Below, piece after piece: positions 13,860 through 27,893 of a DNA stretch of 64,000 nt. This stretch comes from Babylonia areolata (lineage: Eukaryota; Mollusca; Gastropoda; Neogastropoda; Buccinidae). The position numbers and the translations under genes are program-made. How positions within the stretch are numbered: position 1 is the first letter of the stretch; the number at the start of each line of letters is the position of its first letter. The stretch is taken from assembly GCF_041734735.1 (NCBI RefSeq), contig NC_134887.1:29697870-29761869 (forward strand), written 5' to 3'. The notes below the pieces were generated by a model. That model saw nothing but the letters and a program-made list of their open reading frames with translations. It was not told where the DNA came from and did not search any database.

Positions 13860-16800
13860 TGTGTGTGTGTGTGTGTTTCTTTCTGGTTTTCCCCAAGATG
13901 TATCATCAAGCAGAGTGAAACAGACTGAACTGTAACCTTAAAGTGAGGGACTCGCCTTGTCTGTCTTGCTCATAAGTACAAGTTTGTGCATGCGTGCGTG
14001 TGTACGTACACACGCGCGTGTGTGTGTGTGTGTGTGTCTGTGTGTGTGTATGCGCGCTTGAGGATGTGTAAGTTGTCTATGTTTGTGTGCGTGCGTGAGT
14101 GTCTGTATGTATTTGTTTGTGTGTGTGTGTGTGTGTTGTTGATTCTTTGTGTGTGCTTGCATGTGTGTGTGGGTGTGAATGTGTGTGTGTGTCTGTGTTG
14201 GGAGGGTGTATGTATGTGTGTGTTGGGGGGTGGGGGGGGGTGAGGGGGGTTTGTGTGTGATGGGGGACGGGTGTATCTGTGTGTGTGTGTGTGTGTGATG
14301 GAGGTGTGTGTGTGTGTGTGTGATGGAGGGGTGTGTGTGTGATGGAGGGGTGTGTGTGTGTGTGATGGAGGGGGGTGTGTGTGTGATGGAGGGGGGGGTG
14401 TGATGGAGGGGTGTGTGTGTGTGTGATGGAGGGATGTGTGTGTGTGATGGAGGGGGGGGTGTGATGGAGGGGTGTGTGTGTGATAGAGGGGTGTGTGTGT
14501 GATGGAGGGGTGTGTGTGTGTGATGGAGGGGTGTGTGTGTGTGATGGAGGGGTGTGTGTGTGTGTGTGATGGAGGGGTGTGTGTGTGTGTGTGATGGGGG
14601 ACGGGTGTATCTGTGTGGGTGTATCCGTGTGTGTGTGTGTGATGGAGGGGTGTGTGTGTGTGTGTGTGATGGAGGGGTGTGTGTGTGTGATGGAGGGGTG
14701 TGTGTGTGATGGAGGGGTGTGTGTGTGTGATGGAGGGGTGTGTGTGTGATGGAGGTGTGTGTGTGTGTGTGTGCAGCACTCTGGACGACATGGAGATGTA
14801 CGATCAGCAGCAGATTTTCTCCATGGCTGACTACATCAAGATGAGCGAGTTCCTCAACTTGTTCGTCTTCAGGGTCATCTGGGCCTCTCTCATTGGTCAG
14901 TGCTGTCCACATCTCTCATAGCTTGCTTTCAAACATGTGTTTTGTGTATGGTCTGTCCACATCTCTCTGCTAGTCATAGCTTGCTTTCAACATGTGTTTT
15001 GTGTATGGTCTGTCCATGGTTCTCTGCCAGTCATAGCTTGCTTTCAGCATGTGTTTTGTGTATGGTCTGTCCACTACTCTCTGCCAGTCATAGCTTGCTT
15101 TCAACATGTGTTTTGTGTATGGTCTGTCTATGGCTCTCTGCTAGTTATAGCTTGCTTTCAATATGTGTTTTGTGTATGGTCTGTCCACGGCTCTCTGCTA
15201 GTTATAGCTTGCTTTCAACATGTGTTTTGTGTATGGTCTGTCCTCTGCTCTCTGCCAGTCATAGCTTGCTTTCAACATGTGTTTTGTGTATGGTCTGTCC
15301 ACGGTTCTCTGCTAGTCATAGCTTGCTTTCAACATGTGTTTTGTGTATGGTCTGTCCACTGCTCTGCCAGTTATAACTTTCTTTCAACATGTGTTTTGTG
15401 TGTGGTCTGTCTACGGCTCTCTGCTAATTATAGCTTGCTTTCAACATGTGTTTTGTGTATGGTCTGTCCACATCTCTCTGCTAGTCATAGCTTTCGTTCA
15501 ACATGTGTTTTGTGTATGGTCTGTCCACGGCTCTCTGCCAGTCATAGCTTGTTTTCAACATGTGTTTTGTGTATGGTCTGTCCATGGTTCTCTGCTAGTC
15601 ATAGCTTGCTTTCAACATGTGTTTTGTGTATCGTCTGTCCACATCTCTGCCAGTCATAGCTTGCTTTCAACATGTGTTTTGTGTATGGTCTGTCCACGGT
15701 TCTCTGCTAGTCATAGCTTGCTTTCAACATGTGTTTTGTGTATGGTCTGTCCATGGTTCTCTGCCAGTCATAGCTTGCTTTCAACATGTGTTTTGTGTAT
15801 GGTCTGTCCATGGTTCTCTGCCAGTCATAGCTTGTTTTCAACATGTGTTTTGTCCAAAGTCTGTCCACTGCTCCCTGCCAGTCATAGATTTCTTTCAACA
15901 TGTGTTTTGTGTGTGGTCTGTCTACGGCTCTGCCAGTTATAGCTTGCTTTCAACATATGTTTTGTGTATGGTCTGTCCACTGCTCCCTGCCAGTCGTAGC
16001 TTGCTTTCAACATGTGTTTTGTGTATGGTCTGTCCACAGCTCTCTGCCAGTCGTAGCTTGCTTTCAACATGTGTTTTATGTATGGTCTGTCTACTGCTCT
16101 CTGCCAGTCATAGCTTGCTTTCAGCATGTGTTTTGTGTATGGTCTGTCCACGGGTCTCTGCTAGTCATAGCTTTCGTTCAACATGTGTTTTGTGTATGGT
16201 CTGTCTACGGCTCTCTGCTAGTCATAGCTTTCTTTCAACATGTGTTTTGTGTATGGTCTGTCCACATCTCTCTGCCAGTCATAGCTTGCTTTCAACATGT
16301 GTTTTGTGTATGGTCTGTCCACTACTCTCTGCCAGTCATAGCTTGCTTTCAACATGTGTTTTGTGTATGGTCTGTCCACGGCTCTCTGCCAGTCATAGCT
16401 TGCTTTCAACATGCGTTTTGTGTGTGGTCTGTCCACGGATCTGTGCTAATTATAGCTTGCTTTCAACATGTGTTTTGTGTATGGTCTGTGCGTGGTTCTC
16501 TGCCAGTCATAGCTTGCTTTCAACATATGTTTTATGTATGGTCTGTCCTCTGCTCTGCCAGTCATAGCTTGCTTTTAACGTGTGTTTTGTGTATGGTCTG
16601 TCCACGGTTCTCTGCCAATCATAGCTTGCTTTCAGCATGTGTTTTGTGTATGGTCTGTCCACTGCTCTCTACTAGTTACAGCTTGTTTTCAACATGCGTT
16701 TTGTGTATGGTCTGTCCACGGTTCTCTGCTAATTATAGCTTGCTTTCAACATGTGTTTTGTGTATGGTCTGTCCACATCTCTCTGCTAGTCATAGCTTTC

Positions 16801-18472
16801 GTTCAACATGTGTTTTGTGTATGGTCTGTCTACGGCTCTCTGCTAGTCATAGCTTTAGCTTTCGTTCAACATATGTTTTGTGTATGGTCTGTCTACGGCT
16901 CTCTGCTAGTCATAGCTTGCTTTCAGCATGTGTTTTGTGTATGGTCTGTCTACGGCTCTCTGCTAGTCATAGCTTGCTTTCAACATGTGTTTTGTGTATG
17001 GTCTGTCCACATCTCTCTGCTAGTCATAGCTTTCATTCAACATGTGTTTTGTGTATGGTCTGTCCACGGCTCTCTGCCAGTCATAGCTTGTTTTCAACAT
17101 GTGTTTTGTGTATGGTCTGTCCACGGCTCTCTGCTAGTCATAGCTTGTTTTCAACATGTGTTTTGTGTATGGTCTGTCCACGGCTCTCTGCTAGTTATAG
17201 CTTGCTTTCAACATGAGCGTTTTGGGCACAGACTGTGCAGGGTTTGTACACAGTCTTGGAATTTGGGAAAGGTTTTGGAAGAACTAGAGAACTGTTTCCA
17301 GGATAGGAAAAATTTGGGTGAAAATGACAGAACCGTTTCCAGGATGGGAAAAGTTTTGGTGAAAATGAGAAAACCATTTCCAGGATAGGAAAAGTTTTGG
17401 TTAAAATGACAGAACCGTTTCCAGGATGGGAAAAGTTTTGGTGAAAATGAGAAAACCATTTCCAGGGCTGGAAAATTTTGGGTTAAAATGAGAGAACCAC
17501 AATAAGATAGAACCATTTGCAAGGCCAGAAAAATCTCAGAAAACTATGTTTTGGCCTTCAGAGTCTGGAAAACACTTGAGATTTTAATAAAACCATTGCT
17601 TAGTACCATTTAACAAAAGGCCTTTACCCCCCCACACCGGCACACTGGAAGTAAACATAAATGGAAATATCCATCCTGAGGCACTCGAGGAGTTAAGAAA
17701 AGAAAATTGATTAAAAAATATATCACTTACATTGTTTGTCTTAGTGTCATTGACAAAAACAAACTGTTGTGTTATCATTGATCCGAAAAAGGCCTAAGAC
17801 ATGGCCTTGGTTCGGCTTTAACTCTCTCCATACGAACGGCGAAAGAGACGACGTTAACAGCGTTTCACCCCAATTACCATCATCAAAATATTGCAAGCGG
17901 AAGGCTCTTATACTGAAGACGTGAATGTTGACAAAGAATACCACAGTTCTGACGACGGAAGCTAAAGGTTAGGTCATTCAGACACCCACTGGACATCCGA
18001 GGGGTCTGTGTAGAGGAGAAGAGAGGACTGGCCGTATTGAGTGACTTAAAGCAGCTCAGGCCTACACAGCTTTGGTGCAGCTTGTATATGGATTTGTTTG
18101 AAGGCAGTGACTTTTTTTTTCTTTTTCTTTTTTCTTTTTTATCTCCTCAAGGCCTGACTAAGCGCGTTGGGTTACGCTGCTGGTCAGGCATCTGCTTGGC
18201 AGATGTGGTGTAGCGTCTTTGGATTTGTCTGAACGTGGTGACTCCTTCTTGAGTGACTGAGCTGAACTGAGCAGTGACGTTTTCCTTGAGAAAACTGAAG
18301 GTGAAGCTTTGTGGGCTGAAGTTTGTTGCTTCCTGTGCTGTGTCAGACATCCAGGTGGCTCCCAGCAGCGACGTCTTCAGCTCGGCCTTGACCTTGCTGA
18401 CCATCCTGCACGAACGGGACGCTCGGCGCAGCTTTGCCTCCCCTGGACACTGGCTGGTCAGGTGGGTGATGC

Positions 18473-18512
<40 letters not shown>

Positions 18513-20360
18513 TGGGGGAGGGGAGTGTGGTGGGTGTGCATGTTGGTGGGGAGGTATGTGTACATGTCTGTGGGTATGTGTTGGGGGGGGGGGGGGGGGG
18601 GGGGGGGCGTAGGAGGGGGGGGGTGTACATGTTCGTGGGGAGGTATGTGTACATGTGTGTGGGTATGTGTGGGGTGGGGGTGTACATGTTGGTGGGGAGG
18701 TATGTGTGCATGTGTGTGGGTATGTGTGGGGTGGGGGTGTACATGTTGGTGGGGAGGTATGTGTACATGTGTGTGGGTATGTGTTGGGGTGGGGGGGGCG
18801 TGGGAGGGGGTGGGGGGGTGTACATGTTCGTGGGGAGGTATGTGTACATGTGTGTGGGTATGTGTGTGTGTGGGGTGGGGGTGTACATGTTGGTGGGGAG
18901 GTATGTGTGCATGTGTGTGGGTATGTGTGTGTGTGGGGTGGGGGTGTACATGTTGGTGGGGAGGTATGTGTACATGTGTGTGGGTATGTGTAGGGTGGGG
19001 GGGGGATGGGAGTGTGGGTGTACATGTTGATGGGGAGGTATGTGTACATGTGTGTGTGGGTGGGTGGGGGGGGGGGAGTGGGGTTGTGCATGTTGGTGGG
19101 GAGGTATGTGTACATGTGTGTGGGTATGTGTGTGTGTGTGTGGGGGGGGGCTGTACGTGTTGGTGGGGAGGTATGTGTACATGTGTGTGGGTATGTGTAG
19201 GGTGGGGGGGAGGGGAGTGTGGGTGTACATGTTGGTGGGGAGGTATGTGTACATGTGTGTGGGTATGTGTGTGTGGGAGGGGGGGGGTGGTGGTGTACAT
19301 GTTGGTGGGGAGGTACGTGTACATGTGTGTGAGTATGTGTGGGGCGGAGGGGAGTGTGGATGTACATGTGTGTGTGTGTGTGTTTGTACATTTATGTAAA
19401 TGTGTGTATACATATGTGTGGATGTGTTTATACGTGTGTGTGTGTGTGTGTGTGTACATATGTGTGGGTGTGTGTCTACATGTGTTTGGGTGTGTGTCTA
19501 CATGTTTGGGTGTGTGTGTGTACATGTGGGTGTGGGTGTTTTTGTACACGTGTATGCTGGGGTGTTTAAGTACATGTGTGAAGGTGTGTGTGTATGGGGG
19601 TGGTGGGCGTGTACATGTGTGTGTGTGTGTTTGTATGCATGTACATGTGTCTGTGTGTGTGTGTGTGTGTGTGTGTACATAACCGTGTGAATGTGTGCAT
19701 ACGTGCGGCATTTGTGTGGTAGGTGTGAGAGAGAGATAGACGGGGGGTAGAATTTATGTGTGTGTGTGTGTGTGTGTGTCGGTATGCCTCTCCATCATGT
19801 CTCCTTCCATAACTTACCCCCCAAGACCAACCCAATCCACCATCGTGAACAACAAGAGTTGTGTCCTTGTTTGTTGTTGCAGAGATGTGAAGCCTTCGCA
19901 CTTTGTCAGTGAGCTGGAGCACGGCAAAAAGACGGCGCAGTTTTTGATGCAGCAGGTCCCCCATATCATTCCCTTCAGTGAGGTCAGCGTGACTCCACAA
20001 GGAGAGGGGGGCTTCACTGCATGCTCTGTCTCTCTTTTCTTCTGTGTGTGTGTGTGCACGTGTGTTTGAGTCTGTGTGTGTGTGTGTGTGCGTGTGTGTG
20101 TGTATCTGTGTGTGTGTGTGTGTGTCTGTGTGTGTGTGTGTCTGTGTGTGTGTGTGTGTGTGTATCTGTGTGTGTGTGTGTCTGTGTGTGTGTGTGTGTG
20201 TATCTGTGTGTGTGTGTGTGTGTGTGAGTGTGTGTGTGTGTGTGCGTGTGTGCCCCTGCAATGAGGTCAGCACGACTCCACAAGGAGAAGGCTTCACTGC
20301 ATGCTCTGTCCTCTCTTTTCTTCTGTATGTGTATGTGTCTGTGTGTGTGTGTGTGTCTGT

Positions 20361-20398
<38 letters not shown>

Positions 20399-23361
20399 CC
20401 CTGCAATGAGGTCAGCACGACTCCACAAGGAGAGATCTTCACTGCTTGCTCTGTCCTCTGTTTTCTTCTGTGTGGGTGTGTGTATGGGTCGGTGAGTGAG
20501 TGGGTGTTTTTGAGTCTCTGTGTGTGCGTGTTTGTGTGTGTGTGTGTCCCTTCAGTGAGGTCAGCACGACTCCACAAGGAGAGGGCTTCACTGCTTGCTC
20601 TGTCTCTCTTTTCTTCTGTGTGTGGGTGTGCATGCGTGCGTGTGTGAGTGTGTGTATGTCTGTGTGTGTGTGTGTGTGTAAACTTGAAACATTGGAATTT
20701 TCTCAGCAAGTGCAAAGTATTTTTTTTTGGAACCAGTGAAACATCTAACATTGACTGAGAGCATTGAGTCCAAGATATTTTGTGTTGAGGGGTGGGTGGT
20801 TGGGGGAGGGGGGGGGGGTGCTTTCAACACAGAAACTTGGAATGGGGGTGGAGGTGGGCGGGGGGGTGGAAGAGTTGATAATTATAACAATACACGTTTG
20901 TGTGAAATTTGCGAGGTGCATGTCCGTGAAATGCGAGCAAACCGTTGCAGCGCGTGATGCTGTTCCGGAAGAACGTGATGAAGGAGAAGGAGGCGCTGGG
21001 ACTCACAGAGTCGGCCTGCGCCTCCCCCCAGTCCACACTCATCACCGTGCACCGCAGTCGCATCGTGGAGGTACGCACGGCACTTGGAACACGGGGGAGG
21101 GGGAGAGTGGGGGATTCAGGGGTGTGTGGAGGTGGGGAGGGGGGAGGTGTGTAGAGAAGGAGGTAGTTGGGACGGGGGAAGGGGGGGGACATGGGGGGTG
21201 TTGGAGGGCAGGGGGGAGGTATGTAGAGAAGGAGGTAGTTGGGACGGGGGATGGGGGGGACATGGGGGGCGTGTGGGGGGGGAAGGTATGTAGAGAAGGA
21301 GGTAGTCGGGACGGGGGATGGGGGGGACATGGGGGGCGTGTGGGGGGGGGAGGTATGTAGAGAAGGAGGTAGTCGGGACGGGGGATGGGGGGGACATGGG
21401 GGGCGTGTGGGGGGGGGAGGTATGTAGAGAAGGAGGTAGTCGGGAAGGGGGGGGGACACAGGGGGCGTGGGGGGGAGAGGTATGTAGAGAAGGAGGTAGT
21501 TGAGACGGGGGAGGGGGGGGGGGCATGGGGGGGAGGTATGTAGAGAAGGAGGTAGTTGGGACGGGGGAGGGGGGGGGGTGTAGGGGGGGGGAGGTATGTA
21601 GAGAAGGAGGTAGTCAGGACGGGGGAAGGGGGGGGACATGGGGGGCGTGTGGGGGGGGGAGGTATGTAGAGAAGGAGGTAGTCAGGACGGGGGAAGGGGG
21701 GGGGCACAGGGGGGGCTTGGGGGGGGGGGGGTGTGTAGAGGAGAAGGTAGTTGGGAAGGGGGGAGACGTGGGGTGGGGGGTATGTAGAGAAGAAGGTAGT
21801 AGGGACAGGGTAAGGGGGGGGACACGGGAAGCGTGGGGGGGGGGTATGTAGAGAAGGAGGTAGTTGGGACGGGGGAGGGGGGGTCGGGGGGGCGGTTTGG
21901 TGGGGGGGGGGGGGGTTCAGTCTGCAGGGGAAACACAAGGGTGAGGGAGGTACAGAGGGCAGCAGGGACACAGCAGTGAGGGGAGGTATAGTAATAATCA
22001 TGATAATGATAATAGTGGTAATCATCATCATGATGATGATAATAATGATGATTATAATAATGATGACAGTAATAGTAATGATAAAAAGAATAGTTTGATG
22101 AGAATAATACAAATGATAATGAGAACAATAACACCAACAATAATGGCAGTGATGATGATAATGATCATAATAATAATAGAACATTTACAAAGTGCAGAGA
22201 CAAATCAAAGCGCTTTACACACCAGTCGTTCACACGCACGCAGGCACTCACAGCACTGATTCCCAGGGATGAAGAATATATAACTTACATCTTCACATCA
22301 GTAAGAAATCCAGAGAAACTGTACACAGGGTAGAAGGAGGGGAGAGCTGTTTGGGAAAGAGCCACAGACTTCAAGGCCTGACTATGTTATAGATGTATTC
22401 ACAAAACTGCCCCGTCCTATCTCTGTGGCTGCCTTCACCTCTACACTCCATCTCGCTCACTACGATCGGCTTCGGATCCACTCTGTTTACACATACCTAG
22501 ATTCAAACACTCGACTGTTGGCCGCCGTTCTTTCTCTGTCTCTGGACCTTGCGATTGGAATAAACTTCCTCTTTCGCTTCGTCAAGTTTCCACTCTCAGC
22601 TCATTCAAGTCTGGCCTTAAAACCCACCTCTTCCCAAAATAGCCTCCCTTGCCTGCCCTTCCTTGTCTTTAGTTTCTACAGTTTTAGAGTTGTGCATGCG
22701 TGTGAATGACTGGTGCGAAAGCGCTTTGATTTGTCTCTGCACAAGATTCAGCGCTATATAAATACCATTATTATTATTATTACTTGACACAGCTGAGGGC
22801 AGAGGCTTGACGAAGGGAAAGAGGGAGGGCGTTCCAAGTCTGTAGGGCCCAGAGACAAAGAGCGGCGGTCGACCGTGGGGTGTTTGAATCTGGTAAACGT
22901 GGGAACAGAGTGGGACTGAATGAAGCTGATCGTAGGGAGTGAGATTGGGGTGTGGAGGTGAAGGCACGCACAGTGATAAGGAAGGGGCAGATTTTGTGAA
23001 TATATTATTTTTTTTACATGGAGTGCTGATCTTGTACTTTATTCTGTGTGAGACAGGCAGCCAGTGGAGAGTTTGCAAGAGAGGAGTGATCACACACAAA
23101 GATGCGCGCACATACACGCATATGCACCACTCACATGCACACATATGCACCACTCACATACACACATATGCACCACTCACATGCACGTACACACACGCCC
23201 ATGTGTGAGAGCACACAGATGCGCTCACACACACACACACACACACACGCACATACATATATATGCACACACAGAGAGTTACACACACACACACACTCTC
23301 TCTCTCTCTCACGCACACACACACTCTCTCTCTCTCACACACACACACACTCACACACACA

Positions 23362-23397
<36 letters not shown>

Positions 23398-23550
23398 GTT
23401 TCTCACTGTCCCTTGTATCTGTTGGTGACCAGGACGGGTACCGTCAGTTGGCCCAGCTCCCACCCCGAGCGCTCAAAGGGGTCATCCGTGTCAAGTTCAT
23501 CAACGAACAGGTCTGTGCATGTCACAGCACAGCTGGATGTATTGGATGAG

Positions 23551-23590
<40 letters not shown>

Positions 23591-24574
23591 TTCATGTTTG
23601 AAAGTAGGGAAATTCATCAAAATGGGATTTTTCTGTTTTCATCACCAGTTTCATTGGTTAGATTGCTGTTTACATTTCAGTTTTTTGTTGTATGATACCC
23701 ATAATGTTACTGTATAATTATCTTCCATACCACAACATGGGTCAAAGGCGTGGTTATTCTTGTGAATGTGTGTGTGCATGCGTTTTGTGTGTGCATGTGT
23801 GTGTGTGTGTGTGCTGACTGCTCTGTATCATTTACACCACATCTGCTTTTGAGGAAGAATAGGAGCAGATGCCTCAGCTACACATGGACCCAGCATGGTG
23901 GGCATGGCCTTGAGAGCCTACCCTAGGTCTGCGTAACACACTAACATAAGAAGGAATAATGAAACAGAGTAAAAGAAATTGCTAAACACATTAGCATTTT
24001 GACCATACATTTATTGTTTCACTGATCTACCACTGGCCCATATTGTCCCCCAAGGAGGCAAATGGCAGAACGGTTAAGACGCTTATCTTCCAGTACAGTG
24101 TCTGTGAGGGTCTGGGTTCAAATCTCGGGTCTTACCTTTTCTCTTGAGTTTGACTGGAAAATCAAACTGATGAGAGGATAAACCTAGGCGCCCATGTGCA
24201 GCACACACGGGGCGCACTGAAAAAGAACCCATGGCAACAAAAGTGTTGTGCTTGGGCAAAATTCTGTAAAAGAAATCAACTCTTAACAGATACACAAAAA
24301 AATAGGCATGCACTCAAGGCCTGACTAAAGTGCTCAGTGTTGGGTCACCCAGCTGGTCAGGCACCCAGCCTAGCAGAGGTAGTGTTGCATATATGGATTT
24401 TTCTGAAGGCAGTGACGCCTCCTTGTGAAAGTGAAAGTAAGTGAAAGTATGCCCCCCCAGGGTCTGGACGAAGCGGGCATTGACCAGGACGGCGTGTTCA
24501 AGGAGTTTCTGGAGGAAACCATTTCCCGTGTCTTTGACCCGGGGCTGAACCTCTTCAAGGTGGGTTTGGTTTTC

Positions 24575-24605
<31 letters not shown>

Positions 24606-27600
24606 TATTATTTAAAAATTTTTTTTTTTTTTAACCCTTTGGTTGCTGTTGTCGGCTACTTGCAGCGAGAACACCACAGTCGCCGCACTGCGACTTGTTG
24701 GGAGAATGCTGCTGGCGCCGATCGGCGACTTGAGCATTCGAGTTAACAAACAACTTGCGCCACTCTCCAGTAAATAACACCAAACTTAGCCAGCACTTCC
24801 TGCCTCATGTGCAGGAAACGTCCTTCTCATTGTTGAATCACTCCCCTGCGCCAAATATTTCAGACTCAATGCTCTCGGTCATACAGTTTGGTTCCTGTCA
24901 AAACAATGTGGTATGCTTTTTCACTTCAAACTCGGTGAAGGGGCGAAGGTTAGTCGATTTTCCTTTTGTGCAGGCAAGTTGGCTGCAGCGCTCAAGCTTT
25001 GTTACAGTGTGAAAAATGGTCCGTTTAACATGACTCTTCTGAAATCAACTGAAATCTGCTGTTGTGGCGAAAGAATTAATGACATTTATCCATAACACAA
25101 TGGATGCATAAAAAAAACAAAAAACATATGCCACCTACATACATGCACACACAAACCAAAAATAAAGAAAAGTAAAAATGACAAGCATTTCAAATTACAG
25201 AGGATGTTGCATTCACAAGCAGAAGGGAGGTAATGTACAAAGGGAGGCTACTAGCCACAGCTACTTTGTATTCCTCTGCCTGGGTGCAGTAGTATTTTTG
25301 CAATGGACAGAAATCATGTCCCTGCCAGACTCTGCACCAGTGGGTCACGGTATAACATATGTGACAGTGGAGCGGAGCACTGGCCCAGTTGCAATGCATC
25401 CACCTAGGAAGCGAGAAAATCTGAGCTCACTGGTTCGAATCCCACACTCGCCTGTATTTTCTTCCCTCCACTGGACCTTGAGTGGCGGTCTGGACGCTAG
25501 TCATTCAGATTTGATGATAACCAGAGGTCCCGTATGCAGCATGTAAAAGAACCCACGGCAACAAAAGAGTTGTCCTCTGGCAAAATTCTCTATAGAAAAA
25601 CCCACTGTGATAGGGAAACAAAGATACTAGAAGACAGAAAAAGTTGGGTTTAAACAAACAAACAAAAAAAACACACAAAAAAACAGGGTGGTGCTCTCAC
25701 TGTTTCAACTAGCTCTCCGTTGGAAGAGCAGCCCGGATTTCACACAGAGAAATGTTTGTGACAAAAGAGAAACACAGCACAGTAAAATGTACTTGTAGGA
25801 GAATGAAACTGTGTACAGCTGGTGAGGTACTGTTAGGGGAATGAAACTGTGTACAGCTGGTGAGGTACTGTTAGGGGAATGAAACTGTACAGGTGGTGAG
25901 GTACTGTTAGGGGGATGGAACTGTACAGCTGGTGAGGTACTGTTAGGGGAATGAAACTGTGTACAGCTGGTGAGGTACTGTTAGGGGAATGAAACTGTGT
26001 ACAGGTGGTGAGGTTCTGTTAGGGGAATGAAACTGTACAGCTGGTGAGGTAATGTTAGGGTAACGAAACTGTGTACAGGTGGTGAGGTACTGTTAGGGGA
26101 ATGAAACTGTACAGCTGGTGAGGTACTGTTAGGGGAATGAAACTGTGTACAGGTGGTGAGGTACTGTTAGGGGAATGAAACTGTGTACAGGTGGGGAGTT
26201 ACTGTTAGGGAAATGAACATGTACAGCTGGTGAGGTACTGTTAGGGGAATGAAACTGTACAGGTGGTGAGGTACTGTTAGGGGAATAAACCTGTACAGGT
26301 GGTGAGGTACTGTTAGGGAAATAAACATGTACAGCTGGTGAGGTACTGTTAGGGGAATGAAACTGTGTACAGGTGGTGAGGTACTGTTAGGGGAATGAAA
26401 CTGTACAGGTGGTGAGGTACTGTTAGGGGAATGAAACTGTACAGCTGGTGAGGTACTGTTAGGGGAATGAAACTGTACAGGTGGTGAGGTACTGTTAGGG
26501 GAATGAAACTGTACAGCTGGTGAGGTACTGTTAGGGGAATGAAACTGTACAGCTGGTGAGGTACTGTTAGGGGAATGAAACTGTGTACAGGTGGTGAGGT
26601 ACTGTTAGGGGAATGAAACTGTATACAGCTGGTGAGGTACTGTTAGGGGAATGAAACTGTGTACAGCTGGTGAGGTACTGTTAGGGGAATGAAACTGTGT
26701 ACAGCTGGTGAGGTACTGTTAGGGGAATGAAACTGTGTACAGCTGGTGAGGTGCTGTTGCAGGTGACGTCAGAGCAGAAGCTGTTTCCATCCTCCACCTC
26801 CTACATCCAGGAAAACCACCTGACGCTCTTCGAGTTTGTCGGCAAGATGCTGGGCAAGGCTGTGTATGAGGTCAGTGTCAGTCTGCATCAGGTGTTGTTT
26901 GTTGGGGTTTCTTCTTCTTCTTCTTCTGCGTTCACTCATATGCACACGAGTGGGCTTTTACGTGTATGACCGTTTTTACCCCGCCATGTAGGCAGCCATA
27001 CTCCGTTTTCGGGGGTGTGCATGCTGGGTATGTTCCTGTTTCCATAACCCACCGAACGCTGACATGGATTACAGGATCTTTAACGTGCGTATTTGATCTT
27101 CTGCTTGCATATACACACGAAGGGGGCTCAGGCACTAGCAGGTCTGCACATATGTTGACCTGGGAGATTGGAAAAATCTCCACCCTTTACCCACCAGGCG
27201 CCGTCACCGTGATTCAAACCCGGGACCCTCAGATTGAATGTCCAACGCTTTAACCACTCGGCTATTGCGCCCGTCGTTTGTTGGGGTTTGTTTTGTTTTT
27301 TGTTTTTTTTGTTGTTGTTGGTTTGTTTTTTTGTGTGTGTGATTTTCTTTTACACAAACCTAGGGTGGAATCTCAAGGGCTGACCGGCGTGTTGGGTTTA
27401 TTCGGAGGTCACGTGTTGGCTCCTTTTTTGTTTTTTGCTTTTTTTTTTGCTTTTTTTTTTTTTTTTTACACAGATGTAGTGTTTGTGTGTGTGTGTGTAT
27501 GTGCAGTGTGTGTGTGTGTGTGTGTGCGTGTGTGTGTGTGTATGTGCAGTATGTGTGTGAGTGTGTGTGTGCAGTGAGTGTGCTTGTGTGTGCAGTGTGT

Positions 27601-27808
27601 GTATGCTGTAGTAGTGGTTCAGTGTGTATGTATGTGTGTGTGTGTGTGTGTGTGCTTCCTTGATAGCAGTAGTTCACAGAGAGAGAGAGAGAGTGTGTGT
27701 GTGTGTCCCTGATAGCAGTGGTTCAAAGAGGGTGTTTGCGTGTGCAGGGCATTGTGATGGATGTTCCCTTTGCCCCGTTCTTCCTGACCCAGATATTCTG
27801 TGTGTGTC

Positions 27809-27839
<31 letters not shown>

Positions 27840-27845
27840 GTGTGT

Positions 27846-27893
<48 letters not shown>

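Noticed and set aside
14937-17216. Long + strand frames with [16 protein letters not shown] repeats, up to 438 codons
   Set aside because: The 57-bp unit is a multiple of three, so openness is automatic. No start context, no conserved domain, fully inside intron 7.
18147-19711. Long His/Thr/Pro frames on the minus strand and Cys/Val/Gly frames on the plus strand
   Set aside because: Translations of TG/CA-rich arrays.
25796-26760. CRISPR-like regular array
   Set aside because: Units are contiguous without unique spacers, in an animal intron; it is a minisatellite.
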